From Arthrobacter bussei (GTDB lineage Bacteria; Actinomycetota; Actinomycetes; Actinomycetales; Micrococcaceae), in assembly GCF_009377195.2 (NCBI RefSeq), contig NZ_VJXX01000005.1, positions 124,001 to 188,000 on the forward strand: a stretch of DNA of 64,000 nucleotides, given 5' to 3'. Below the pieces are notes generated by a model. The model was not told the origin of the DNA and did no database searches. It worked only from the letters and a program-made list of their open reading frames with translations. Position 1 is the stretch's first letter; each line of letters opens with the position of its first letter. Of the stretch, positions 33,042 through 42,196 are shown piece after piece. The position numbers were made by a program, and so were the translations under genes.

Positions 33042-33509
33042 TCAGACCAGTTCGAGGATGAGTTCCCGGACCACGGCGCCGCGCGCGGGTGCGAAGCCCT
33101 GTGCCTCGCCGACCTGCTGGAACCCCCACCGCTCCAGGATGCGGATGGAGCTCACGTTGTCCGCGACGGCTCGGGCGCGGATCGGCCGCTCGGTCACCTC
33201 GTTCAGGAACTGCCCGACGGCGGCCGTGGTGATGCCCTGACCCCAGCGTGACCGGTCGATCCAGTAGCTGATCTCCGGGGCGTCGCCGTCGTTGTAGGCG
33301 AGGATGCTGCCCACCACCTCGCCGTCGGACAGGATGGTCCGCACCGTGATCCTCGAGTCGTTCAGGATGTCCTGCCAGTGGTGGTCGAAGACGCCGCGAT
33401 CGGACGGGTTCTTCGCGCCGAAGGCCGCCATGTGGTTGGCGCTGGGGTCCAGCTGGTGCGAGAAGAACTCGTCGAGGTCGGTGGCTTCCACGGGACGTAG
33501 CGTGATCAC
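33042..33509 (-). CDS. GNAT family N-acetyltransferase
   Basis: A 155-aa acetyltransferase of the RimJ/RimL-like GNAT group. It opens MITLRPVEATDLDEFFSHQL, has ISYWIDRSRWGQGITTAAVG (acetyl-CoA pyrophosphate loop, RxxGxG/A variant as RWGQGI) and ADNVSSIRILERWGFQQVGE, the classic NxxSxRxLEKxGF ending. The substrate is unknown. The start is GTG at 33509. It sits on the opposite strand between bkdC and the TetR gene and may be unrelated to the catabolic operons. Confidence 0.88.
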   Translation of the reverse strand: MITLRPVEATDLDEFFSHQLDPSANHMAAFGAKNPSDRGVFDHHWQDILNDSRITVRTILSDGEVVGSILAYNDGDAPEISYWIDRSRWGQGITTAAVGQFLNEVTERPIRARAVADNVSSIRILERWGFQQVGEAQGFAPARGAVVRELILELV

Positions 33510-33641
33510 GGCGGTACTTTCAGTTGTGGGCGACCCCGGCCGCTCCGCGCGACCGGGACTTCTCGTGGTTCAGCGTACTAGGCGGCCGGGCCGGCCGCTG
33601 GGCGCAGCTGCGCTGCCCGGGCCCGGTGTCCGGCCCGGAGC

Positions 33642-34253
33642 TCAGACGGTCAGCGCGGCCCACGCCATGTCCTGCAGCAGGTCGCGCAGGGCGCCGAGTT
33701 CGCGGCCCGTCCCCGTGCCGTGCGCCGTGTGGGGGGTCGAGTTGATGAGTCCGAACACGGCATGGACCCGGCGGCGCAGCAGCGACCGCTCGGAGTCGGG
33801 CCGGTACGCGGCGAGCTCGTCCACCCAGACCTGGACGTAGCTGCGCTGGAGCGACCGCACGGCGCGTTCGTCGTCGTGGGCCAGCGAGCCGAGGTCACGG
33901 TCCTGGACCCGGATCACGTCCGCGTGCCTGAGGGCGAACTCGACCTGGAAACGGATCAGTCCCCGCAGCGCCTCCTCTTGCGAGGGGGCGGAGTCGGCGA
34001 CGGCCCTGCCTCCCTCGAGGAGGTCCTCGCTCACCCCGGTGAGCAGGGACGAGAGCACGGAGGGCTTGCCGGTGAAATGCCGGTAGACGGCCGGACCGCT
34101 GACGCCCGCGGCGGCGCCGAGGTCCTCGATGGACACGCCGTTGTAGCCGCGTTCCGCGAACAGCTGCGCCGCTGCGTCGAGCAGGGCTGCGCGTCGGGTG
34201 GCCTTGGCGATGCTCCGGCCGGTCACGCGGTCCTCGGTGGGCAGTGCCTCCAT
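33642..34253 (-). CDS. TetR family regulator of the leucine-catabolic operon
   Basis: A 203-aa TetR protein. The HTH is at residues about 15-62, with AAQLFAERGYNGVSIEDLGA and GVSGPAVYRHFTGKPSVLSS. The C-terminal domain (about 75-200) is an all-helical ligand pocket. It is divergent from the carboxylase-led operon, with two palindromes in the 116-nt gap that look like its operators. By position it is a functional counterpart of LiuR-type or AcrR-type repressors that respond to acyl-CoAs, but the inducer is an inference. Confidence 0.9.
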   Translation of the reverse strand: MEALPTEDRVTGRSIAKATRRAALLDAAAQLFAERGYNGVSIEDLGAAAGVSGPAVYRHFTGKPSVLSSLLTGVSEDLLEGGRAVADSAPSQEEALRGLIRFQVEFALRHADVIRVQDRDLGSLAHDDERAVRSLQRSYVQVWVDELAAYRPDSERSLLRRRVHAVFGLINSTPHTAHGTGTGRELGALRDLLQDMAWAALTV

Positions 34254-34302
34254 GCATTCCTCATCATCCCGGGGGTCTTCCCCTCATTCTGATGGACATT
34301 CA

Positions 34303-34320
34303 GGTTAATGACCACTAACC
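34303..34320. promoter_or_regulatory. candidate TetR operator 1
   Basis: GGTTAATGACCACTAACC is an 18-bp near-palindrome (GGTTA/TAACC arms, two central mismatches) between the TetR gene and liuB. Confidence 0.6.
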
Positions 34321-34328
34321 TGATCCCG

Positions 34329-34344
34329 GTTAGCGAATGCTAAC
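34329..34344. promoter_or_regulatory. candidate TetR operator 2
   Basis: GTTAGCGAATGCTAAC has perfect 6-bp arms (GTTAGC/GCTAAC) around GAAT. It is 25 bp centre to centre from operator 1 and shares the GTTA...TAAC pattern, 26 nt before the liuB ATG. Confidence 0.65.
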
Positions 34345-34369
34345 TGAACACTGCGCGAGGAAGTAGTCG

Positions 34370-35995
34370 ATGGAGACACTGACGTCGAAGGTCGACCCGC
34401 TCTCACCGGTCTTCGCGGCCAACGCTGCCGCGCAGCGGGAGCTCGTCACCGATCTCCGCTCCCGCCTCGCCACCGCAGCCCTCGGCGGCCCCGAGCGCTC
34501 CCGTGAGCGGCACGTGGCCCGCGGCAAGCTGCTCCCGCGCGAGCGCATCGACCAGCTGCTCGACGACGGCAGCCCCTTCCTCGAGATCGTGCCCCTCGCG
34601 GCGAACGGCATGTACGACGACGAGTGCCCGGGTGCCGGGGTGATCGCGGGCATCGGCCTGGTGCACGGGCGCCACGTCCTGGTCATCTCCAACGACGCCA
34701 CCGTCAAGGGCGGCACCTACTACCCGATGACGGTGAAGAAGCACCTGCGTGCGCAGGAGATCGCCCTCGAGAACAACCTGCCGTGCGTGTATCTCGTCGA
34801 CTCCGGCGGCGCGTTCCTCCCGCGGCAGGACGAGGTGTTCCCGGACCGGGACCACTTCGGCCGTATCTTCTACAACCAGGCCTCCATGTCCGCCCGCAAG
34901 ATCCCGCAGATCGCCGCCGTCATGGGCAGTTGCACCGCCGGTGGCGCCTATGTGCCGGCGATGAGCGACGAGACCGTGATCGTCCGCAACCAGGGCACCA
35001 TCTTCCTCGGCGGACCGCCCCTCGTGAAGGCCGCGATCGGCGAGGTGGTCACGGCCGAGGAGCTCGGGGGCGGCGACGTCCACTCCCGCGTCTCCGGCGT
35101 CACCGACCACCTCGCCGAGAACGACCAGCACGCCCTCGAGATCGTCCGCGACATCATCGCCACCCTGCCGCCGGCCCCGCGCGCGGGCGTGCCGGAGGTG
35201 GCGAGGACGCAAGCCCCGGAGCCCGCCGAGCCTGCCGTCGCCCCCGACGAGCTCTACGGCGCCGTGCCCACCGACGTGAACGCCGCCTACGACGCGCGGG
35301 AGGTGATCGCGCGGATCGTCGACGGCTCGCTCTTCCACGAGTTCAAGCGCGAGTACGGCACCACGCTGGTCACGGGCTTCGCGACGATCCACGGGCACCG
35401 GGTCGGCATCGTCGCCAACAACGGCGTGCTGTTCAGCGAGTCGGCGCTGAAGGGCGCGCACTTCATCGAACTCTGCGACCAGCGGGGCATCCCGCTCGTG
35501 TTCCTGCAGAACCTCTCGGGTTTCATGGTCGGCAAGGACTACGAGGCGGGGGGCATCGCGAAGAACGGCGCCAAGATGGTGACGGCGGTCGCCACGTGCC
35601 GCGTCCCCAAGCTGACCGTCGTGATCGGCGGATCCTTCGGCGCGGGGAACTACTCGATGTGCGGCCGGGCCTACTCGCCGCGGTTCCTGTGGATGTGGCC
35701 CGCGAGCCGGATCTCCGTGATGGGCGGCAACCAGGCCTCGTCGGTCCTCGCGACGGTCAAGCGCGACCAGCTCGAGGGCCGGGGCGAGGAGTGGTCCACG
35801 GCGGCGGAGGAGGCCTTCCGTGCGCCGATCCGCGACCAGTACGAGGCGCAGGGCAACCCCTACTACTCCACCGCGCGCCTGTGGGACGACGGCGTGATCG
35901 ACCCCGCCGATACCCGGACCGTCCTCGGGCTGGCCCTGGACGTGTGCGCTGATGCACCCCTGCCCGACACCTCCTTCGGCCTCTTCCGGATGTGA
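34370..35995 (+). CDS. liuB: acyl-CoA carboxylase, carboxyltransferase beta subunit (methylcrotonyl-CoA carboxylase-like)
   Basis: Transfers carboxyl from biotin to 3-methylcrotonyl-CoA in leucine breakdown. The 541-aa protein spans two crotonase-fold halves: the first with [20 protein letters not shown] and [29 protein letters not shown], the second with [40 protein letters not shown] and [29 protein letters not shown] and [20 protein letters not shown] are characteristic of MCC-beta rather than propionyl-CoA carboxylase. A GAGGAA Shine-Dalgarno precedes ATG 34370. First gene of a seven-gene operon under TetR control. Confidence 0.93.
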   Translation: METLTSKVDPLSPVFAANAAAQRELVTDLRSRLATAALGGPERSRERHVARGKLLPRERIDQLLDDGSPFLEIVPLAANGMYDDECPGAGVIAGIGLVHGRHVLVISNDATVKGGTYYPMTVKKHLRAQEIALENNLPCVYLVDSGGAFLPRQDEVFPDRDHFGRIFYNQASMSARKIPQIAAVMGSCTAGGAYVPAMSDETVIVRNQGTIFLGGPPLVKAAIGEVVTAEELGGGDVHSRVSGVTDHLAENDQHALEIVRDIIATLPPAPRAGVPEVARTQAPEPAEPAVAPDELYGAVPTDVNAAYDAREVIARIVDGSLFHEFKREYGTTLVTGFATIHGHRVGIVANNGVLFSESALKGAHFIELCDQRGIPLVFLQNLSGFMVGKDYEAGGIAKNGAKMVTAVATCRVPKLTVVIGGSFGAGNYSMCGRAYSPRFLWMWPASRISVMGGNQASSVLATVKRDQLEGRGEEWSTAAEEAFRAPIRDQYEAQGNPYYSTARLWDDGVIDPADTRTVLGLALDVCADAPLPDTSFGLFRM

Positions 35996-35999
35996 CCAG

Positions 36000-38099
36000 A
36001 TGACCCTCTCCCCACACACCCCCAGCGCCCCCGCAGCGGACGGCTCCACCGGGGTCCCTGACCGGCCCTTCGACACCGTCCTCGTCGCCAACCGCGGCGA
36101 GATCGCCTGCCGCGTCATCCGGTCGGTCCGCGCCCTGGGGCTCCGTTCGGTCGCGGTCTACAGCGACGCCGACGCCGGAGCGCGCCACGTGCTCGAGGCA
36201 GACCTCGCCGTGCGGATCGGGGGAGCAGCGCCTGCCGAGAGCTACCTCTCCATCCCCGCCGTCGTCGAGGCCTGCCGGCGCACGGGCGCGGGCGCCGTCC
36301 ACCCCGGCTACGGCTTCCTCAGCGAGAACGCGGCCTTCGCCGAGGCACTCGACGAGGCGGGGATCGTCTTCATCGGACCGTCCGTGCACGCACTGGGCAT
36401 CATGGGTGACAAGATCCGCTCGAAGAACCACGTCGCCGGCTTTCAGGTGCCGATCGTCCCCGGGATCGCCGAGCCCGGACTCACCGACGAGGCACTCCTC
36501 GCCGCCGCGGACGTCGTCGGTTTCCCCCTGCTGATCAAGCCCTCCGCGGGCGGCGGCGGCAAGGGCATGCACGCCGTCCACCACTCCGAGGACCTCCCCG
36601 AGGTGCTCGTCACGGCGCGCCGTGTCGCCGCCCGCGCCTTTGGGGACGACACCCTGTTCCTCGAGCGGCTGATCGAACGCCCCCGCCACATCGAGGTGCA
36701 GGTCCTCGCGGACGGCCACGGCAACGTCATCCACCTCGGCGAACGCGAGTGCTCCCTGCAGCGCAGGCACCAGAAGGTCATCGAGGAGGCGCCCTCCGCG
36801 CTGCTCGACGCCGCGACGCGACGCCGCATCGGCGAGGCGGCCTGCAGCGCCGCCCGCAGCGTCGACTACACGGGGGCCGGCACGGTCGAGTTCCTCGTCT
36901 CCGACGCCGCGCCGGACGAGTTCTTCTTCATGGAGATGAACACGCGGCTCCAGGTGGAGCACCCCGTCACGGAGCTGGTCACCGGGGTGGACCTCGTCGC
37001 GTGGCAGATCCGCATCGCCGCCGGCGAGGAGCTGTCCCTCCGGCAGGAGGACATCGTCCTCACCGGACATGCCGTCGAGGCACGGGTCTACGCGGAGGAC
37101 CCCGAGGCCGGCTTCCTGCCCTCCACCGGCACCGTCGTCGCGCTCGGCGAGCCGGCGGGCGAGGGCATCCGGGTGGACAGTTCGCTCCTGAACGGCGGAA
37201 CCGTCTCGTCGTCGTACGACCCGATGCTCGCCAAGGTCATCGCCTGGGGCGCGGACCGGCGCCAGGCACTCGACCGCCTCGACGCCGCGCTCGCGGACAC
37301 CGTGGTGCTCGGCGTGGACACCAACATCGAGTACCTGCGCCTGCTGGTCACGGACGACGACGTCCGTGCCGGACGGCTCGACACCACGATGATCGAGCGG
37401 AAGCTCCCTGATCTCACCTTCCGGCGCGTGGCGGGCGAGGATCTCGCGCTCGCCGCCGTCCTCCTCGTCGAGGCGGAGCCCGTCGTCCCGGGTGGCTCGC
37501 CCTGGCACCGCGCGGACGGCTTCCGCCTCGGCACCCCGAGGCCCCGTGCCATCACGCTCGAGGTCGGGAGCGTCACGGAGACCGTCCTGCTGCAGGGAGC
37601 CGAGCACGGCTGGATCGCCACAATCGGGGAGACCCGCGTCCACCTCGAGGTGGTGGGGAACGGGGTGATCCTCGACGGGATCCGTTCGCCACGGTCCTTC
37701 GCCGTCGACAGCGATACCGTGTGGCTGGGCGACGCCGGATGGTCCGCCCGCGTACGCCGTCCCTCGCGCCGGGAGCTGCTGGATGCCGCCCTCGCCCGCA
37801 TCAGCCGCGAGGACGGGGCTGCGGATCCGCTCGTCCGCAGCCCCATGCCCGGCACCGTCGTGTCCGTGTCGGTGGAGGACGGCGCGACCGTGCAGGTCGG
37901 CGACGTCCTGCTCGCCGTCGAGGCCATGAAGATGGAGCACCAGCTCACCGCCGCCGTCTCCGGCGTCGTCCGCCTGTCCCTGAAGCCCGGGGACCTCGTC
38001 AGGGCGCAGCAGGTCGTCGCGAGCATCGACGCCCCCGACCCGGCACCCGATCAGACAGCCAGTCCCGCAGAACAGCCCACGGAAGGGAACGCAGCATGA
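36000..38099 (+). CDS. liuD: acyl-CoA carboxylase alpha subunit (biotin carboxylase + biotin carrier)
   Basis: A 699-aa ATP-dependent enzyme that carboxylates its own biotin. The biotin carboxylase part (about 20-470) has [68 protein letters not shown] and [15 protein letters not shown]. The carrier domain at the C-terminus has the biotinyl lysine K644 in [10 protein letters not shown]. The start ATG 36000 is 5 nt after the liuB stop; the longer frame upstream is a shadow of liuB. Fused BC-BCCP alpha subunits with separate beta are standard for actinobacterial acyl-CoA carboxylases. Ends with an ATGA overlap to the next gene. Confidence 0.94.
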   Translation: MTLSPHTPSAPAADGSTGVPDRPFDTVLVANRGEIACRVIRSVRALGLRSVAVYSDADAGARHVLEADLAVRIGGAAPAESYLSIPAVVEACRRTGAGAVHPGYGFLSENAAFAEALDEAGIVFIGPSVHALGIMGDKIRSKNHVAGFQVPIVPGIAEPGLTDEALLAAADVVGFPLLIKPSAGGGGKGMHAVHHSEDLPEVLVTARRVAARAFGDDTLFLERLIERPRHIEVQVLADGHGNVIHLGERECSLQRRHQKVIEEAPSALLDAATRRRIGEAACSAARSVDYTGAGTVEFLVSDAAPDEFFFMEMNTRLQVEHPVTELVTGVDLVAWQIRIAAGEELSLRQEDIVLTGHAVEARVYAEDPEAGFLPSTGTVVALGEPAGEGIRVDSSLLNGGTVSSSYDPMLAKVIAWGADRRQALDRLDAALADTVVLGVDTNIEYLRLLVTDDDVRAGRLDTTMIERKLPDLTFRRVAGEDLALAAVLLVEAEPVVPGGSPWHRADGFRLGTPRPRAITLEVGSVTETVLLQGAEHGWIATIGETRVHLEVVGNGVILDGIRSPRSFAVDSDTVWLGDAGWSARVRRPSRRELLDAALARISREDGAADPLVRSPMPGTVVSVSVEDGATVQVGDVLLAVEAMKMEHQLTAAVSGVVRLSLKPGDLVRAQQVVASIDAPDPAPDQTASPAEQPTEGNAA

Positions 38100-39268
38100 A
38101 TTTCGAACTGAGCGAGGAGTACCAGGACCTCGTCGACACCGTCCGCGAGTTCGCGGACGAGGTCGTGGCCCCGGTGTCCGCGAAGCACGACGCCGAGCAC
38201 AGCTTCCCCTACGAGGTCGTCAAGCAGATGGGCGACATGGGACTCTTCGGCCTGCCGTTCCCCGAGGAGTACGGGGGGATGGGCGGCGACTACTTCGCCC
38301 TGTGCCTCGCGCTCGAGCAGCTGGCCCGCGTGGACCAGTCCGTGGCGATCACCCTCGAGGCCGGGGTGTCCCTCGGCGCCATGCCCGTCTACCGATTCGG
38401 CACCGAGGAGCAGAAGCAGCAGTGGCTGCCCTCCCTCGCCTCCGGTGCGGCGCTCGGCGGCTTCGGCCTCACCGAGTCCGAGGCCGGTTCCGACGCCTCG
38501 GGGACCAAGACGACGGCGAAGCTCGAGGACGGCGCCGGCGGATCCGAGTGGGTCATCAACGGCACCAAGGAGTTCATCACCAACTCCGGCACCGACATCA
38601 CCTCGCTCGTGACGGTCACCGCCGTGACCGGGACGAGCGAGCGCCCGGACGGCACGGTGAAGAAGGAGATCTCCACTCTCCTCGTCCCGTCCGACACGCC
38701 GGGCTTCACCGCCGAGAAGGCCTACAACAAGGTGGGCTGGAACGCGTCGGACACGCATCCGCTGACGCTCAAGGACGTCCGGGTGCCCGAGGCGAACCTC
38801 CTCGGCACCCGCGGTCGCGGCTACGCCAACTTCCTGCAGATCCTCGACGAGGGCCGCATCGCCATCGCCGCACTCGCCACGGGTGCCGCCCAGGGCTGTG
38901 TCGAGCAGTCCGTCAGGTACGCGGGGGAGCGCATGGCCTTCGGCAGCACCATCGGCGCCTACCAGGCCATCCAGTTCAAGATCGCCCGCATGCAGGTCCG
39001 TGCCCACACCGCGCGCCTTGCCTACTACGACGCCGCCGCGCGGATGCTCGCCGGGAAGCCCTTCAAGACCCAGGCCTCGATCGCGAAGCTCGTCGCGGGT
39101 GAGGCGGCCATGGACAACGCCCGGGACGCGACACAGATCTTCGGCGGCTACGGGTTCATCAACGAGTTCGTGGTGTCCAGGCACTACCGTGACTCGAAGA
39201 TCCTCGAGATCGGCGAGGGGACCACGGAGGTCCAGCTCATGCTCATCGCGAGGGACCTCGGACTCTGA
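38096..39268 (+). CDS. acyl-CoA dehydrogenase of the leucine operon (isovaleryl-CoA dehydrogenase role)
   Basis: A 390-aa flavoprotein expected to oxidise isovaleryl-CoA (or another short branched acyl-CoA). It begins [20 protein letters not shown] and has [36 protein letters not shown], and [20 protein letters not shown]. The canonical base position is a glutamate, E374 in [19 protein letters not shown]. Classical isovaleryl-CoA dehydrogenases have Ala or Gly there and use a different Glu, so this enzyme is more like short/branched-chain dehydrogenases (FadE19-type). Operon position still suggests isovaleryl-CoA. ATGA overlap with liuD. Confidence 0.88.
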   Translation: MNFELSEEYQDLVDTVREFADEVVAPVSAKHDAEHSFPYEVVKQMGDMGLFGLPFPEEYGGMGGDYFALCLALEQLARVDQSVAITLEAGVSLGAMPVYRFGTEEQKQQWLPSLASGAALGGFGLTESEAGSDASGTKTTAKLEDGAGGSEWVINGTKEFITNSGTDITSLVTVTAVTGTSERPDGTVKKEISTLLVPSDTPGFTAEKAYNKVGWNASDTHPLTLKDVRVPEANLLGTRGRGYANFLQILDEGRIAIAALATGAAQGCVEQSVRYAGERMAFGSTIGAYQAIQFKIARMQVRAHTARLAYYDAAARMLAGKPFKTQASIAKLVAGEAAMDNARDATQIFGGYGFINEFVVSRHYRDSKILEIGEGTTEVQLMLIARDLGL

Positions 39269-39305
39269 CCGCAGCGGACGGTGACGGCGACGTGAAGGAG
39301 AAGCA

Positions 39306-40103
39306 GTGATCAACAAGGTGGTCGGCAGTGCGGCGGAGGCCGTGGCGGACATCCCGGACGGCGCCTCGCTCGCCGTCGGCGGGTTCGGTCTGTGCGGGAT
39401 CCCGGTGACGCTCATCGACGCCCTGCACGCGCAGGGGACGGCGGAGCTCGAGACGGTCAGCAACAACTGCGGCGTGGACGGCTGGGGCCTCGGGATCCTC
39501 CTGTCCGATCACCGCATCCGACGGACCATCAGCTCCTACGTCGGCGAGAACAAGGAGTTCGCGCGCCAGTACCTCTCGGGCGAGCTCGAGGTGGAGCTCA
39601 CGCCGCAGGGCACGCTCGCCGAGAAGCTCCGGGCGGGCGGCGCGGGCATCCCCGCCTTCTACACGACGGCGGGGGTCGGCACGCAGGTCAGTGAGGGCGG
39701 CCTGCCGCAGCGGTACGACGCCGAGGGGAACATCGCCGTCGCCTCCCGGGCCAAGGAGGTGCGGTCCTTCGACGGGGTCGACTACGTGCTGGAGGAGTCG
39801 CTGCGGCCCGACTACGCCCTGGTGCATGCCTGGAAGGGGGACCGGCACGGCAATCTCGTCTTCCACGCCACCGCGATGAACTTCAACCCGCTCTGCGCGC
39901 AGGCCGGACGGATCACCATCGCAGAGGTCGAGGAGCTCGTCGAGCCGGGCGAGCTGGACCCCGCACAGGTCCACACACCCGGGATCTTCGTGCAGCGCGT
40001 CGTCGTCGCCGGCGACGTGGAGAAGCGCGTCGAGAAGCGGACCGTCTCGATCGCCGGCAGCCCCGATCCGCAGGCCGGCCTCAACGCACCCGAAGGAGCA
40101 TGA
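39306..40103 (+). CDS. scoA: 3-oxoacid CoA-transferase subunit A
   Basis: Alpha subunit of succinyl-CoA:3-oxoacid (acetoacetate) CoA-transferase, which would activate the acetoacetate released by leucine breakdown. The 265-aa protein has [57 protein letters not shown] and [19 protein letters not shown]. The start is GTG 39306 with GAAGGAG upstream, 37 nt after the dehydrogenase. The C-terminus overlaps scoB (ATGA). Confidence 0.92.
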   Translation: MINKVVGSAAEAVADIPDGASLAVGGFGLCGIPVTLIDALHAQGTAELETVSNNCGVDGWGLGILLSDHRIRRTISSYVGENKEFARQYLSGELEVELTPQGTLAEKLRAGGAGIPAFYTTAGVGTQVSEGGLPQRYDAEGNIAVASRAKEVRSFDGVDYVLEESLRPDYALVHAWKGDRHGNLVFHATAMNFNPLCAQAGRITIAEVEELVEPGELDPAQVHTPGIFVQRVVVAGDVEKRVEKRTVSIAGSPDPQAGLNAPEGA

Positions 40104-40756
40104 CGATGGCGCTCACCCGCAACGAGCTCGCCGCGAGGGTCGCCCTGGAGCTCGAGAACGGCCAGTACGTCAACCTCGGCATCGGCATGCCCACGCTCAT
40201 CCCGAACTACATCCCGGACGGCGTCGAAGTGGTGCTGCACTCGGAGAACGGCATCCTCGGCGTGGGACCCTACCCCGCGGAGGACGCCGTCGACCCCGAC
40301 CTCATCAACGCCGGCAAGGAGACCGTGACCGCGAACGCGGGTGCCGCCTACTTCGACTCGGCCGCGTCCTTCGGCATGATCCGCGGTGGCCACGTGGACG
40401 TCGCCGTGCTCGGTGCCATGGAGGTCGCCCGGAACGGCGACCTCGCGAACTGGATGGTGCCGGGGAAGATGGTCAAGGGCATGGGCGGTGCCATGGATCT
40501 CGTCTTCGGCGCTAAGCGGGTGATCGTCATGATGGAGCACGTCGACCGTGCCGGACGCCCCAAGATCGTCGAGGCGTGCTCACTGCCGCTGACGGGCAAG
40601 GGCTGCGTGAACCGCATCGTCACCGACTTCGCCGTGATCGATGTCGAGGCGGACGGCCTCGTGCTGCGCGAGACGGCGCCCGGTGTCACGGTCGACGACG
40701 TGGTGGCGGCGACGGGCGCACCGCTGCGGATCGCCCTCACGGACGCCGCGGCGTGA
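40100..40756 (+). CDS. scoB: 3-oxoacid CoA-transferase subunit B
   Basis: A 218-aa beta subunit carrying the catalytic glutamate E49 in [16 protein letters not shown], which forms the enzyme-CoA thioester. Other marks are [39 protein letters not shown] and [14 protein letters not shown]-like text ([18 protein letters not shown]). ATG 40100 overlaps scoA; a second ATG two codons later is an alternative. The stop overlaps the MaoC gene start (GTGA). Confidence 0.93.
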   Translation: MTMALTRNELAARVALELENGQYVNLGIGMPTLIPNYIPDGVEVVLHSENGILGVGPYPAEDAVDPDLINAGKETVTANAGAAYFDSAASFGMIRGGHVDVAVLGAMEVARNGDLANWMVPGKMVKGMGGAMDLVFGAKRVIVMMEHVDRAGRPKIVEACSLPLTGKGCVNRIVTDFAVIDVEADGLVLRETAPGVTVDDVVAATGAPLRIALTDAAA

Positions 40757-41349
40757 CCGCTCCCGGCGCCCCGTCGGGCGACACCGCCGGCACAGCGCCC
40801 GACCGGCGCATCATCGAGCAGCGTGGACTCTACCTCGACGAGCTCGAGGTGGGGACCGTCTACGCCCACCGGCCGGGCCGCACCCTCACCGAGGCGGACA
40901 ACGTCCTGTTCACGACCCTCACCATGAACACCCAGGCCCTGCACCTCGATGCCGCCTGGTCCGAGGGCCAGCCGTTCGGCCAGCGGCTCGTCAACTCGAT
41001 GCTGACCCTCGCGACGCTCGTCGGCCAGTCGGTCTCGCAGCTGACGCAGGGCACCATCGTGGCGCAGCTGGGGCTGACCGACGTCTCCTTCCCGAAGCCG
41101 CTCTTCCACGGGGACACCCTGTACACGGAGACGGAGATCACCGGTGTCCGAGCGTCCTCGTCCCGGCCCGGCCAGGGCATCGCGACCATGACCCACACCG
41201 GACGCAACCAGCACGGCGACGTCGTCGCCACCGCCACCCGCTCGGTGCTCATGTGGTCCTCGACGGCGGTCCCACCGGCGGTCCCACCGACAGTCTCACC
41301 GACGGTTCCGACGACGGTCCCGAGGACAGTCGCCCAGGAGCGATCATGA
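40753..41349 (+). CDS. MaoC-type dehydratase of the leucine operon (probable (R)-3-hydroxyacyl-CoA hydratase)
   Basis: A 198-aa hot-dog-fold hydratase. The R-hydratase site is visible as [20 protein letters not shown] (Asp and His), followed by [20 protein letters not shown] and [19 protein letters not shown]. In Mycobacterium tuberculosis an equivalent MaoC protein (Rv2499c) sits in the same operon with a CitE-like lyase, and the pair processes (R)-HMG-CoA. Here it would hydrate 3-methylglutaconyl-CoA in place of the crotonase-type enzyme. The last ~25 residues are a Val/Pro/Thr repeat tail of unknown use. GTG start in a GTGA overlap with scoB. Confidence 0.86.
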   Translation: MTAPGAPSGDTAGTAPDRRIIEQRGLYLDELEVGTVYAHRPGRTLTEADNVLFTTLTMNTQALHLDAAWSEGQPFGQRLVNSMLTLATLVGQSVSQLTQGTIVAQLGLTDVSFPKPLFHGDTLYTETEITGVRASSSRPGQGIATMTHTGRNQHGDVVATATRSVLMWSSTAVPPAVPPTVSPTVPTTVPRTVAQERS

Positions 41350-42167
41350 GCGGCATCCAGCTCGGACCCGCACTGCTCTTCTGCCCGGCCGATCGCCCCG
41401 AGCGCTACGCGAAGGCAGCGGAGCGGTCGGACACGGTCATCCTCGACCTCGAGGACGCCGTCTCTCCCGCCGCGAAGCCGGCCGCCCGGGAGGCGCTTGC
41501 CGCCTCGTCGCTCGATCCCGCCCGGACCGTGGTCCGCCTGAACGCCGTCGGCACGGCCGACTTCGCCCTCGACTGCGAGGCCGTCCGCGGCACGCCCTAC
41601 CGGACGGTCATGCTGGCCAAGACCGAATCACCGGAGGACGTCGACGCCGTCCGCTCGGCCCTCGGCGGTGTCGACGTCATCGCCCTCTGCGAGACCGCGC
41701 GCGGCGTCGTGAACGCCGTGGGGATCGCCCGCGCGGAGGGTGTCACCGCGCTCATGTGGGGCGCGGAGGACCTGGTCGCCTCCCTCGGCGGCACGTCCAG
41801 CCGCTCGTCGGACGGCATGTACCGCGCCGTGGCCCTGCACGCGCGCTCGCAGGTGCTGCTCGCCGCCGGGTCGGCGGGCCGCACGGCCGTCGACGCCGTG
41901 TACGTGGACATCGCCGATGCCCGAGGCTTGAGCCTGGAGGCCGGGGACGCCGTCGCCTCGGGATTCGGCGCCAAGGCCTGCATCCACCCGGGCCAGGTCT
42001 CAGCCGTGCGCACGGCATTCGCGCCGGCAGACGCCGACGTCGAGCACGCCCGGGCGCTGCTCGCCGCCGCCGAGCACGAGCGCGGGGTCTTCACCTACGA
42101 GGGGCGCATGGTCGACGAGCCCATCCTCCGGCACGCCCGGAGCGTGCTGGCCAGGGCCCGCGCCTGA
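41346..42167 (+). CDS. HpcH/HpaI-CitE family CoA-ester lyase (probable (R)-HMG-CoA lyase)
   Basis: A 273-aa TIM-barrel lyase with the Mg-binding and CoA-ester signature of the CitE family: GPALLFCPADRPERYAKAAE, SDTVILDLEDAVSPAAKPAA, LIMLCETARG-type strand (VIALCETARGVVNAV) and MWGAEDLVASLGGTSS. The M. tuberculosis homologue Rv2498c cleaves (R)-HMG-CoA and (S)-citramalyl-CoA, and this operon lacks a classical HMG-CoA lyase, so this gene most likely performs the last cleavage to acetoacetate and acetyl-CoA. ATG 41346 overlaps the MaoC stop. It ends the operon 29 nt before dxr. Confidence 0.86.
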   Translation: MSGIQLGPALLFCPADRPERYAKAAERSDTVILDLEDAVSPAAKPAAREALAASSLDPARTVVRLNAVGTADFALDCEAVRGTPYRTVMLAKTESPEDVDAVRSALGGVDVIALCETARGVVNAVGIARAEGVTALMWGAEDLVASLGGTSSRSSDGMYRAVALHARSQVLLAAGSAGRTAVDAVYVDIADARGLSLEAGDAVASGFGAKACIHPGQVSAVRTAFAPADADVEHARALLAAAEHERGVFTYEGRMVDEPILRHARSVLARARA

Positions 42168-42184
42168 CGGTCGGGCTCCTGCGG

Positions 42185-42190
42185 GATACT
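42185..42190 (+). promoter_or_regulatory. -10 box of a leaderless dxr promoter
   Basis: GATACT ends 6 nt before the dxr ATG at 42197. It separates dxr from the leucine operon transcriptionally even though the gap is only 29 nt. Confidence 0.55.
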
Positions 42191-42196
42191 GGTCCC

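Noticed and set aside
33501-33510. CGTGATCACG palindrome at the GNAT start as a CRP site
   Set aside because: It lacks the 6-bp spacer of CRP/GlxR sites and overlaps the coding start; likely chance.
35757-37940. 727-codon minus-strand frame opposite liuD
   Set aside because: Antisense shadow of biotin carboxylase; composition is Asp/Gly/Val/Arg-rich without motifs.
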